Assembly: GCF_014217785.1 (NCBI RefSeq)
Contig: NZ_CP048814.1
Span: forward strand, 3,038,001 to 3,102,000
Origin: Rhodococcus triatomae
GTDB lineage: Bacteria; Actinomycetota; Actinomycetes; Mycobacteriales; Mycobacteriaceae
DNA length: 64,000 nt
Reading direction: 5' to 3'
Shown here: piece after piece, positions 1-7,340 of the stretch
How positions within the stretch are numbered: position 1 is the stretch's first letter
Layout of the letters: the number at the start of each line of letters is the position of its first letter
Translations under genes and position numbers: made by a program
Notes under the pieces: model-generated
What the model was told of the DNA's origin: nothing
The model's input: the letters and a program-made list of their open reading frames with translations, nothing else
Databases searched by the model: none

Positions 1-163
1 GGGGAAGGCGGCGCGTTCGGCGGCCTCCGGGGTCTCGATACGGCGCAGCCGGATCGGGGGTACCGGCGTTGCCGGTCGCGGCCAGGGCCTCGGCGAGGCG
101 GCCCCGGGCCTCCTCCCAGTTCGGGCAGCCGTCGAAGTACAGCAGTTCGATGTCCATCTTCAT
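1..163 (-). pseudogene. Thioredoxin-fold DF-family-like protein, partial, apparent frameshift
   Basis: The visible part starts at the ATG whose first base is 163 and begins MKMDIELLYFDGCPNWEEA, the N-terminus I associate with small thioredoxin-like DF-family (seleno)proteins often found beside arsenic and mercury genes; the single Cys is residue 13. After about residue 33 the frame stops looking like the family, while the neighbouring frame continues with RLRRIETPEAAERAAF, a natural continuation. One extra base (or two missing) near positions 60-75 would explain this, either as a real lesion or a sequence error. The gene runs off the window. It lies 14 bp downstream of the ArsR-acetyltransferase gene on the same strand, so the two probably share a transcript. 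Family name is from memory. Confidence 0.5.
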
Positions 164-177
164 CTGAGTCGCTTTCA

Positions 178-1059
178 CTAGTTCTCGGCGGCGGAAACGG
201 CCTCGGAGCGGCGTTCGAGCAGCACCGTGTCGCGCCAGATGCCGTCGAGCCGGCCGATACGTTCGCGTACACCCACGGTGCGGAAGCCCGCCGAATGGTG
301 CAGCGCCAGGCTGGCCCGGTTCTCCGGGAAGATCGAGGTCTGCAACGTCCACAACCCGGCCGCATCGGCGGCGATGACCTGGGTGCGCAGCAGGGCCTTG
401 CCGACGCCGCGCCCGCGCATGCCGTCGCCGACATACACCGAGTTCTCGGCTACCCCGCGGTAGCACTCGCGGGTCGACACCGGGCTCAACGCCGCCCAGC
501 CGACCACCTGACCGTCGATCTCGGCGACCCAGCGATGCTCGGGCAGCCACTGCTGCTCGAGATGGTTGCGGCTGGGGGCCTCGGTGGTGAACGTCGCGGT
601 GCCGGTGGCGATGCCGTCGCCGTAGATGCGGCGCACCGCCTCCCAGTCACCGCCTGCGAGTGGGCGCACGGCCACGTCGGCGGGGACGTCCTCGGGGCAG
701 CACGGGCGGGCGGTGAGCACCCCCATGACCGCGTCGGCGGCACTGGGCAGGTCGCTGCAGCAGCTCGGGTTGATCCGCACCACGGTGCTGGTGCCGTGTT
801 TTCCGGTGGTGACGAAGCCGACGTCGGCGAGTTTGCGGACGTGATGGGAGATGGTGGGCTGGCCGATCCCGAGCCTGTCGGCGAGTTCGCCGACGGTGAT
901 GCCGGACGGATGGGCGGCGACGTGGTGCAGCAGCCGCACCCGGGTGGGTTCGGCCAGGCAGGCGAACCATCCGGCGTAGGTGGCCGCATCCTGCGGGCTC
1001 AGGGCGTCGAAGTCCACCTCCGCGCCAGGAGCGGTGATCGGTAAGCCGAGTGCTGTCAT
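178..1059 (-). CDS. ArsR-type regulator fused to GNAT acetyltransferase (ArsN/PAT-like)
   Basis: A 293-residue two-domain protein. Residues about 20-100 form an ArsR winged helix with recognition-helix segment GELADRLGIGQPTISHHVRKL. Residues about 128-285 form a GNAT acetyltransferase of the phosphinothricin-acetyltransferase/ArsN type, with SVYV and the acetyl-CoA loop RGRGVG near 215-220. Two Cys pairs, 100-101 and 120-121, lie in the linker and could bind As(III). Expected role: release the divergent promoter on metalloid or organoarsenical binding and acetylate a toxic amine substrate such as an arsinothricin- or phosphinothricin-like compound. The start is set at ATG 1059 because an upstream extension would cover the divergent operator region. 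Domain calls are firm; the ligand is inferred. Confidence 0.85.
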   Translation of the reverse strand: MTALGLPITAPGAEVDFDALSPQDAATYAGWFACLAEPTRVRLLHHVAAHPSGITVGELADRLGIGQPTISHHVRKLADVGFVTTGKHGTSTVVRINPSCCSDLPSAADAVMGVLTARPCCPEDVPADVAVRPLAGGDWEAVRRIYGDGIATGTATFTTEAPSRNHLEQQWLPEHRWVAEIDGQVVGWAALSPVSTRECYRGVAENSVYVGDGMRGRGVGKALLRTQVIAADAAGLWTLQTSIFPENRASLALHHSAGFRTVGVRERIGRLDGIWRDTVLLERRSEAVSAAEN

Positions 1060-1070
1060 ACCCCCACTGT

Positions 1071-1146
1071 ATCGATCAGCATCGATGGTTGCATACATCG
1101 ACGACCATCGATACCCTGACAGCAGCTTAGATCGATACCCATCGAT
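1071..1146. promoter_or_regulatory. Divergent ars promoter with three ATCGAT operator pairs
   Basis: Between the divergent regulator (start 1059) and monooxygenase (start 1160) lie six ATCGAT-type hexamers in three pairs: 1071/1081, 1097/1107 (the first is ATCGAC) and 1131/1141. In every pair the two hexamers start exactly 10 bp apart, about one helical turn, with four bases between them. Pair starts are 26 and 34 bp apart. This fits multiple ArsR dimer sites repressing both directions. A purine-rich RBS (aaagga, about 1148-1153) precedes the ATG at 1160. Confidence 0.8.
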
Positions 1147-1159
1147 GAAAGGATCTGTC

Positions 1160-2500
1160 ATGAGCGAGTTGCCCATCGTCGTCGTCGGAGCCGGACCGAT
1201 CGGCCTGGCCGCCGCCGCCCACCTGCGCGAACGCGGCCTCGAACCGCTGGTACTCGAACGCGGCGACGTCGTCGGAGCCGCCATCACGCAATGGCACAGC
1301 GTCCGCACCTTCTCCCGCTGGGCCGAACTGATCGACCCCGCCGCCCGCCGCCTCCTCGACACCACCGGCTGGAAGGCCCCCGACGACGACGCCTACCCCA
1401 CCGGCCAGGACTGGACCGGGCAGTACCTGAGCCCGCTGGCCACCGCCCTCGGCGACGCGGTCCGCCTCGATCACGAGGTCGTCGGCATCGCCCGCCGCGG
1501 CCGCGACCGCATCGTCGACGCCGGCCGCGACACCGAACCACTGTCGGTGCACATCCGCCACCGCGACGGCACCGACACCCGCCTGCTCGCCCGCGCCGTC
1601 CTCGATGCCTCCGGCACCTGGAGCACTCCCAACCCCCTCGGCGGCGAAGGCCTGCCCGCCCTCGGTGAACGCGCCGCAGCCGAGACCATCACCTACCGCG
1701 TCCCCGACCTGGGCGACGATGCGGTGCACACCCGCTACGCCGGCCGCCACACCGTCATCGCCGGCAGCGGCCACTCGGCACTCAACGCAATCGTGGCGCT
1801 GGCCGAGCTCGCCCGCACCGCCTCCGGCACCCGCCTGACCTGGGCGGTGCGCCGCGGCGAGGTCGGCGCCGCGTTCGGCGGCGGCCAGGACGACCAACTG
1901 CCTGCCCGCGGCGCCCTGGGACTGCGCGCGAAAAAGGCCGTCGACGACGGGCTGCTCACCGTGGTCACCGGGTTCCGCACCGCCGCCGTCGAACCCGCCA
2001 CCGACGGTCAGGTCGCGGTGGTCTCCGATACCGGAGCCCGCCTCGAGGCGGTGGACGAGATCATCGCCTCCACCGGCTTCCGGCCGGACCTGTCGTGGCT
2101 CTCGGAAATCCGTCTCGACCTCGACCCGGTGCTGCAGGCCCCGACCGCGCTCGCCCCGCTGATCGACCCGAACGTGCACTCGTGCGGGACCGTCTACCCG
2201 CACGGCGTCGCCGAGCTCACCCACCCCGAACCCGGCTTCTATGTGGTCGGGATGAAGAGCTACGGTCGGGCCCCGACGTTCCTGGCGATGACCGGCTACG
2301 AGCAGGTCCGCAGCATCGCCGCCGCCCTCGCCGGTGATCATGATGCCGCCGCCCGCGTCGAGCTGACCCTGCCCGAGACCGGAGTGTGCGGCGGCGCCGG
2401 AGTGTTCGACGACCCCGCCGCCGACACCGCCGACGCGGGTGGGTGCTGCGGCCCCGCGGAGCCGGCGTTGGTCACCCTCTCCGCCCGCGCCGGCGGATAA
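1160..2500 (+). CDS. Flavin-dependent monooxygenase/oxidoreductase, ArsO-like, Cys-rich tail
   Basis: A 446-residue flavoprotein with the dinucleotide-binding motif VVVGAGPIGLAAAAHL near residues 8-22 and a second nucleotide-binding segment in the middle (HTVIAGSGHSALNAI). The family covers ArsO-type and related FAD/NADPH monooxygenases common in actinobacterial arsenic islands. The C-terminus is unusual: after the catalytic fold it has CGG (Cys 410) and then a CCGP element (Cys 429-430), reminiscent of metalloid-binding cysteine clusters. Start ATG 1160 follows an aaagga RBS and lies just after the last operator. The next gene starts 5 bp downstream, so the three plus-strand genes probably form one operon. 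The substrate (organoarsenical, As(III) or other) cannot be told from sequence. Confidence 0.75.
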   Translation: MSELPIVVVGAGPIGLAAAAHLRERGLEPLVLERGDVVGAAITQWHSVRTFSRWAELIDPAARRLLDTTGWKAPDDDAYPTGQDWTGQYLSPLATALGDAVRLDHEVVGIARRGRDRIVDAGRDTEPLSVHIRHRDGTDTRLLARAVLDASGTWSTPNPLGGEGLPALGERAAAETITYRVPDLGDDAVHTRYAGRHTVIAGSGHSALNAIVALAELARTASGTRLTWAVRRGEVGAAFGGGQDDQLPARGALGLRAKKAVDDGLLTVVTGFRTAAVEPATDGQVAVVSDTGARLEAVDEIIASTGFRPDLSWLSEIRLDLDPVLQAPTALAPLIDPNVHSCGTVYPHGVAELTHPEPGFYVVGMKSYGRAPTFLAMTGYEQVRSIAAALAGDHDAAARVELTLPETGVCGGAGVFDDPAADTADAGGCCGPAEPALVTLSARAGG

Positions 2501-2505
2501 CGCCG

Positions 2506-3741
2506 GTGACCGACACCTCGATCCGCCCGCAGCCCGGTGCCCTCACCGGGGCCGGGCTGCGGCGGGTGCTGGCGGTGCTGTGCCTGACCGAGATCACCAG
2601 CTGGGGCATCCTGTACTACGCGTTCCCGGTCCTGTCGGTCTCGATCTCCGCCGAGACCGGCTGGTCGCCCACGGCGATCACCGCGGCGTTCTCGCTCGGT
2701 CAGCTCGCCACCGCGCTCGCGGGTATCCCGGTCGGGCGCATCCTCGACCGGGTCGGACCGCGCACGATCATGACCGCCGGCTCGGTCCTCGCCGTCCCCG
2801 CGCTGGTCCTGATCGCGCTCGCCCCCACGCTGCCGGTGTTCTACGCCGGGTGGCTGCTGGCCGGCACCGCGATGGGCGCGGTGCTCTACCCACCGGCGTT
2901 CGCCGCGCTGACCCGCTGGTACGGCGACCGCTCCGTCCGCGCCCTGATGATCCTGACCCTCGCCGCGGGCCTGGCCAGCACCGTCTTCGCCCCGTTGACC
3001 TCCGCAGTGGATCAGCAGTCGGACTGGCGCACCACCTACCTGATTCTCGCGGCGATCCTCGCCGCGATCACGATCCCCGGGCACTGGTGGGGACTGCGCG
3101 GATCTTGGCCCGCCGCGGCCCCACCGGCGAACGGCGCGGCCCTGGGGCACCGGGAGATCGCCCGCAGCCCCGCGTTCTTCGCGCTGGTGGCCGCGTTGGC
3201 TCTCGGTGCGTTCACCGCCTTCGCCGGGGTGTTCAACCTGGTGCCGTTGCTGCTCGAACAGGGCTTTTCCCCGTCGGTGGCGGCGGTGACGCTCGGGCTC
3301 GGCGGCGGCGGACAGGTCCTCGGTCGTCTCGGTTATCTGACCCTGGTCGCCCGTACCAGCGTCCGCAGCCGCATCGTGGTGATCCTGGCCGCCGCCGCGG
3401 CAACCACCGCGCTGCTCGGGGCGGTGACCACGGCCGCTGCGTTGGTCGGCGCGGCGATCGGCGCGGGGCTGGTGCGCGGATTGTTCACCTTGATCCAGGC
3501 CACCGCCATCACCGACCGGTGGGGCTCGACCCACTACGGCCGGCTCGGGGGGCTGATGTCCGCCCCGATCGTGGTGGTGATGGCGTTGGCGCCGTGGGCG
3601 GGAACGGCCCTGGCCAGCGCGACCGGCAGCTACGCCACCGCCTACCTCGTGCTCGCGGTCGTTGCCGCGCTCGCCGCACTCCTGGCGATCGCGTCCGTGC
3701 CGCGGCTGACCCCCACCGACACTGTCGAAGGAACCTCATGA
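2506..3741 (+). CDS. MFS exporter of the arsenic-type island
   Basis: A 411-residue major facilitator protein with about 12 hydrophobic segments. Motif-A-like GRILDRVGPRTIM lies in the loop after TM2. GTG 2506 is chosen because it follows the previous stop by 5 bp and gives a cytoplasmic N-terminus directly before TM1 (VLAVLCLTEITSWGILYYA). The stop overlaps the next ATG (ATGA), so it is translationally coupled to the second monooxygenase. By position it should export the product of the oxidoreductases or the acetylated toxin. It is not an ArsB or ACR3 permease, neither of which is present here. MFS membership is certain, substrate unknown. Confidence 0.8.
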   Translation: MTDTSIRPQPGALTGAGLRRVLAVLCLTEITSWGILYYAFPVLSVSISAETGWSPTAITAAFSLGQLATALAGIPVGRILDRVGPRTIMTAGSVLAVPALVLIALAPTLPVFYAGWLLAGTAMGAVLYPPAFAALTRWYGDRSVRALMILTLAAGLASTVFAPLTSAVDQQSDWRTTYLILAAILAAITIPGHWWGLRGSWPAAAPPANGAALGHREIARSPAFFALVAALALGAFTAFAGVFNLVPLLLEQGFSPSVAAVTLGLGGGGQVLGRLGYLTLVARTSVRSRIVVILAAAAATTALLGAVTTAAALVGAAIGAGLVRGLFTLIQATAITDRWGSTHYGRLGGLMSAPIVVVMALAPWAGTALASATGSYATAYLVLAVVAALAALLAIASVPRLTPTDTVEGTS

Positions 3742-4814
3742 CCGACTACGACGCCCTCGTCATCGGTGGTGGCCAGTCCGGCCTCGCCGCCGCCCACGCC
3801 CTATCCACCCGAGGCCTGCGCACCGGACTGCTCGAAGCCGGCGACGAGCCCGTCGGGGCGTGGCCGCACTACTACGACAGCCTCACCCTGTTTTCCCCGG
3901 CGAAATACAGCGCCCTACCGGGCCTGGCGTTTCCGGGCGATCCGGATCGCTATCCGCGGCGCGATGAGGTGATCGAGTATCTGCGCCGCTACGCCGCCGG
4001 ACTCGACGTCGACATTGTGACCGGCTCCCGCGTCGAGACCGTCACCTGCGAGCGGGGCGTCTACACCGCCCACACCGCTGTCGGCGGCAGTGTCACCGCG
4101 CCGATTCTGATCGCGGCCACCGGCTATCTCGGGTCCCCGAATATCCCACCGCTGCCGGGGCTGGACACGTTCGGCGGCACGGTGCTGCACACCGGCGACT
4201 ACCGCGACCCCGCTGCACTCACGGGCCAGAACGTGGTGGTGGTCGGTGCCGGTAACTCGGCGGTGCAGATCGCCACCGAACTCGCCGAGGTCGCTACTGT
4301 GACTCTGGCCAGCCGCCGACCGCCGAAGTTCCTGCCGCAGCGGATCTTCGGCCGTGATGTGCACTTCTGGCTCACGGTCACCGGAGTCGACCGCGCCCCC
4401 TTGGGGCCGTGGCTGCCTGCGTCGCCGACCCAGCAGGTCCTCGATACCGGCCGCTACCGGCGTGCCCTGGCCAGCGGCAACCCGCAGCCGCGGCCGCTGT
4501 TCACCGGCCTCGACGACCGCCGGGTGTTCTGGCCCGACGGCGCCGCCACCACCGCCGACACCGTGCTGTTGGGTACCGGTTATCGCCCGCACCTGCCCTA
4601 TCTGACCGGTCTCGGCGCTCTCGACGAGACGGGCCGGCCCCGGCACCGGCAGGGTCTCTCCACCACTCATCTGGGGCTGGGGTATGTCGGTCTCGAATGG
4701 CAGCGCAGCCTGTCGTCGGCGTCGTTGCGCGGGGTCGGCCGCGACGCCGGCCGGGTCGCCGATCGGGTGGTCGCCGCCGCCCGGTCCCGCCGCGCACTGC
4801 CTATCCGTCCCTGA
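3738..4814 (+). CDS. ArsO-type flavin-containing monooxygenase
   Basis: A 358-residue flavin monooxygenase. FAD motif ALVIGGGQSGLAAAHAL is near residues 6-22 and the NADPH motif VVVVGAGNSAVQIATEL is in the middle, followed by ATGYLGSPNIP- and GTGYRPHLPYL-type segments typical of FMO/ArsO-like proteins. Length matches the short bacterial ArsO class. It overlaps the MFS stop by 4 bp and ends the operon before a candidate hairpin terminator. It is only distantly like the first flavoprotein of the operon, so the pair probably carries out different steps. Proposed role: oxidation of an organoarsenical or other thiophilic toxin before export; the ArsO label rests on motif and context. Confidence 0.78.
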   Translation: MTDYDALVIGGGQSGLAAAHALSTRGLRTGLLEAGDEPVGAWPHYYDSLTLFSPAKYSALPGLAFPGDPDRYPRRDEVIEYLRRYAAGLDVDIVTGSRVETVTCERGVYTAHTAVGGSVTAPILIAATGYLGSPNIPPLPGLDTFGGTVLHTGDYRDPAALTGQNVVVVGAGNSAVQIATELAEVATVTLASRRPPKFLPQRIFGRDVHFWLTVTGVDRAPLGPWLPASPTQQVLDTGRYRRALASGNPQPRPLFTGLDDRRVFWPDGAATTADTVLLGTGYRPHLPYLTGLGALDETGRPRHRQGLSTTHLGLGYVGLEWQRSLSSASLRGVGRDAGRVADRVVAAARSRRALPIRP

Positions 4815-4867
4815 CCGGCGCTGCGTCCATAGATGTTCACGGAAACGGTGACACCATGGACGGCACA

Positions 4868-4893
4868 CCGCCCGTCCCCTCGGGGGCGGGTTT
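4868..4893 (+). terminator. Candidate hairpin terminator after the ars operon
   Basis: CCGCCC (4868-4873) can pair with GGGCGG (4884-4889), with further inner C-G pairing, followed by a short GTTT. The stem is GC-rich, the U-tract is short, and it lies about 50 bp after the last monooxygenase stop. Confidence 0.45.
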
Positions 4894-4970
4894 ACCTATC
4901 TCTCGTGCGATCCGTCGCCGATTCGAGACGGTGGGCGGCATGTCTGCCGCCGCATGCCCGCATCCGCGTT

Positions 4971-4984
4971 TACCATCTGTCTCA
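4971..4984 (+). promoter_or_regulatory. Extended -10 element for a leaderless start
   Basis: TACCAT at 4971-4976 fits the actinobacterial TANNNT -10 consensus and lies 8 bases before ATG 4985. This would place transcription start at or next to the start codon, the leaderless arrangement common in these bacteria. It favours 4985 as the start of the next gene. Confidence 0.5.
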
Positions 4985-5224
4985 ATGAGAACCCGCGTCG
5001 TCGAACGGGTTCCGGCCGACACGACCGCGGGAGCGGCGCTGATGGACATGGACGAACAGTTGCACCAGCTGGCGTGGCAACTCCAGCACAACGGACACGA
5101 CTGGAGTGAAGTCGCCGCCGAGCTCGGCTGCGACGAAACCGTCGCCCGGGCCATGGCCGACCGATACCTCGCCGACTCCGAGACTCGAGCACAGAAGGAC
5201 CAATTCTCGCTGTTCGATCTCTGA
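4985..5224 (+). CDS. Small protein with C-terminal sliding-clamp-type motif
   Basis: A 79-residue protein of unknown function. The body has a helix-turn-helix-like segment (HDWSEVAAELGCDETVARAMADR). The extreme C-terminus reads DQFSLFDL, which resembles the bacterial beta-clamp-binding consensus QL(S/D)LF, at a position where such peptides usually work. The start at ATG 4985 is supported by the TACCAT element just upstream; an internal ATG at 5042 would give 60 residues and keep the same motifs. No obvious operon partner. If the motif is real, the protein could be recruited to DnaN at replication or repair sites; otherwise it is simply hypothetical. Confidence 0.55.
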   Translation: MRTRVVERVPADTTAGAALMDMDEQLHQLAWQLQHNGHDWSEVAAELGCDETVARAMADRYLADSETRAQKDQFSLFDL

Positions 5225-5467
5225 GCGGCGCACGTCATCCCGCGCTGCTGCTGTTACGCCAGCCGTCCGGCGGTCACGACACGGCGATCCGCGCCGCGCC
5301 ACTGCGGCAGGTACGTCCGACGTGGCATCCGAGGGTCGACGGGGGCGCTATATCGATTCGCGACATGAGACTGAATTCGGCCGGCAGTTGTGGAGGCCGC
5401 CCGGGAGGGGGAAGTCTGGTATCGACGGCCATCGAGTGCCGTCGGCTCCCTGGACAGGTGGTGGATC

Positions 5468-6007
5468 ATGGGCCATTCCGAGCGGGTGGACAGGGCCGCT
5501 ATCGCCGGCGAGCTCGAACGCACCCGTGTGCATCTGCACCGGCTCCTCGCCGACGCTTCCGACACCTCGTTGCGGAGTCGATCGGCGGGGACGCGGTGGA
5601 CCAACGAGCAACTGTTGTTCCACATGGTCTTCGGGTACATGGTGGTGGCGGCGCTGCTGCCCTTGGTGCGGATGGTCAGCCGGCTGCCCGCCGGAGTGGA
5701 GCGTCGATTCGCCCAGGTCCTCGATGCCGGTACGCGGCCTTTTGACGTGGTGAATTACTACGGTTCATGCGCTGCAGCCCTGGTGTTTGACCGGAACCGG
5801 ATGGGCACGAAAGCCGACCGGGTCATCGGTGCGCTGAGCCGCCGACTGCAACGCGAATCGGAGCAGGCGTTGGGACGGGGAATGTTCTTCCCGGTGCGCT
5901 GGGACCCGTTCTTCACCGATTACATGACCATTGGTGAGCTGTACCGATATCCCGTCAGACATTTCGATTTCCACGAACGACAGCTCACTCTCGATCGTCC
6001 GCATTGA
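5468..6007 (+). CDS. DinB-superfamily-like protein
   Basis: A 179-residue helical protein. The N-terminal half (ELERTRVHLHRLLADAS followed by TRWTNEQLLFHMVFGYM) matches the start of DinB/YfiT-type four-helix-bundle proteins, where a His on helix 2 takes part in metal binding. The C-terminal PVRHFDFHERQL segment supplies the further His residues expected of that fold. Such proteins are often metal-dependent thiol transferases (for example mycothiol- or bacillithiol-linked), but no activity can be assigned here. ATG 5468 is preferred over an upstream in-frame start at 5390 because the family begins about here. It is monocistronic, with 243 bp of upstream sequence in which I see no gene. Confidence 0.65.
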   Translation: MGHSERVDRAAIAGELERTRVHLHRLLADASDTSLRSRSAGTRWTNEQLLFHMVFGYMVVAALLPLVRMVSRLPAGVERRFAQVLDAGTRPFDVVNYYGSCAAALVFDRNRMGTKADRVIGALSRRLQRESEQALGRGMFFPVRWDPFFTDYMTIGELYRYPVRHFDFHERQLTLDRPH

Positions 6008-6136
6008 GTCAGAACTCAGGCTTCGAGGCAGCAGACTCTTCGATTCGGTTCTCGCGGCTTGGGCACAGGACCGAAACATCGTCCGGGATGCCTGAGGATT
6101 CCGACAAGATCGTGAGAATCCCTGACTGACACGAAA

Positions 6137-6337
6137 TTGGAAAGCCGCAGGCCCGTGCGCCGCACTACTGACACCTCCGGCGGGAACCTACAGCTGCTCG
6201 GAGTCGCCGGGGCCACCGGCGGACTCACCGGGTTCCTCCTCGCCCTCGTCCTGGGCGTGGTGGGGTACCTCGTCGGAGGACACCGGGACGGCGAGATCGA
6301 TCTCGCCATGCTGTTCCGGGGGCGCGGCCGTGGATGA
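6137..6337 (+). CDS. Small single-span membrane protein of the Asp23 operon
   Basis: A 66-residue protein from TTG 6137; GTG 6155 would give 60 residues and is equally possible. It has one hydrophobic segment (GFLLALVLGVVGYLVGG) preceded by a Gly-rich stretch and followed by a short acidic and basic tail. It resembles the short DUF-type membrane proteins that open Asp23/AmaP operons in actinobacteria. Its stop overlaps the region of the next start, indicating co-translation. No enzymatic role is expected; it probably anchors or scaffolds the envelope-stress complex. Confidence 0.6.
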   Translation: MESRRPVRRTTDTSGGNLQLLGVAGATGGLTGFLLALVLGVVGYLVGGHRDGEIDLAMLFRGRGRG

Positions 6338-6348
6338 GGGGAACACAC

Positions 6349-6798
6349 GTGACTGACACGACGACGACCACGCCGACGAGCCCGACGCTCGCCGTCGGGG
6401 ATCTCGGGAACTCCGGTGTCGCACCCGATCCGGTACGCACCCCGCACCTCGACGACCGCGGTGCGCTGGTGGTGCGGGAGAAGGCCGCACAGCGGATCGC
6501 GCAGCGTGCCACCACCGGCACGGACGGGGTGTTGGTATCGGCATCCTCCGGCCCGTTCGGGCGGCTCGCGGCCCGTGAGCTCCCCCGGGTACGGGTGGCG
6601 GTGTCCTCGGGGCGGGCGCGGGTGCGCGTCGACATCGCGGTCGGCTGGGGCCGATCCGTCGAGGAAGTGGGTACCGCGGTGCGCAGAAACGTCTCCGAGG
6701 CGCTGACGGAACTGGGTGGGCTCGCGGTGCACGGTGTGGACGTGGCCGTCGCCCGGATCGTTCCGGAACGTGCGAACACGGGAGAGGGGCCGGAATGA
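6349..6798 (+). CDS. Asp23/Gls24-family envelope stress protein
   Basis: A 149-residue protein. After a Thr/Pro-rich tail comes the Asp23 core: GALVVREKAAQRIAQRA, then VRVDIAVGWGRSVEEVGTAVRRNVSEALTELGGLAVHGVDVAVARI. Asp23 proteins form membrane-proximal filaments tied to cell-envelope homeostasis through an AmaP anchor. GTG 6349 is chosen because GAGGGG lies just upstream at 6336-6341; ATG 6334 is the alternative and would overlap the previous stop. It overlaps the next gene by 4 bp. The downstream membrane proteins carry their own Asp23-like tails, consistent with a hetero-oligomeric assembly. Confidence 0.8.
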   Translation: MTDTTTTTPTSPTLAVGDLGNSGVAPDPVRTPHLDDRGALVVREKAAQRIAQRATTGTDGVLVSASSGPFGRLAARELPRVRVAVSSGRARVRVDIAVGWGRSVEEVGTAVRRNVSEALTELGGLAVHGVDVAVARIVPERANTGEGPE

Positions 6799-7340
6799 CG
6801 ACGGACGACGCGATCCTGCGTACCGGCCGCGAGCCGGTACGCCCCGCGGCTGCGGGATACGTCGGCGCGCTCGTGGCGATCGCCCTACTGGCCGTCGGAG
6901 TGATCGCACTCCGGGATGCCGCGGTGTCGACACCGTGGCTCGACGGCGAGCGATGGATCGACTCCGGAGTGAGGGCCGTGGACGGAGCGAGTCCGCGTAC
7001 CTGGATGGTGCCGGTGGGGGTGCTGCTCGCTGTGGCGGGAGTGCTGGCGCTCGTCGTCGCGGTGAAGCCGCGCGGCAAGGTCGGTACCGCCGTGTCCACG
7101 ACCACAGGAGTGTGGATCGAACCCCGCGACATCGCCCGACTGGCCACCGCGACCGCCGAATCCGTTCCCGGTGTCGTCGAAGCCCGCTCCACCGCGACAC
7201 GGCGCAAGGTCTCCGTGCTCGTCACCACCTCGGACGACTCCGTCGACACGAACCCGGTGGAAGACGCCGTGAACCAGGCATTCTCGGCGATGGAGACACC
7301 GCCGAAAGTACGGATACGAACTCGGAGGAACCGGCCGTGA
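6795..7340 (+). CDS. Two-span membrane protein with Asp23-like domain (DUF6286-like)
   Basis: A 181-residue protein with two hydrophobic segments (GYVGALVAIALLAVGVIAL and VPVGVLLAVAGVLALVVAV) separated by about 50 residues. A cytoplasmic C-terminal domain reads IEPRDIARLATATAESVPGVVEARSTATRRKVSVLV, an Asp23-like beta-alpha pattern. It is coupled to both neighbours (ATGA with the previous stop, GTGA with the next start). Likely role: membrane anchor for Asp23. The DUF6286 label is tentative. Confidence 0.7.
   Translation: MTTDDAILRTGREPVRPAAAGYVGALVAIALLAVGVIALRDAAVSTPWLDGERWIDSGVRAVDGASPRTWMVPVGVLLAVAGVLALVVAVKPRGKVGTAVSTTTGVWIEPRDIARLATATAESVPGVVEARSTATRRKVSVLVTTSDDSVDTNPVEDAVNQAFSAMETPPKVRIRTRRNRP

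Noticed and set aside
178-1365. N-terminal extension of the ArsR-GNAT gene to 1365
   Set aside because: It would run antisense through the monooxygenase start and all operator pairs; its first ~100 residues have no family similarity, whereas the ArsR domain starts soon after ATG 1059.
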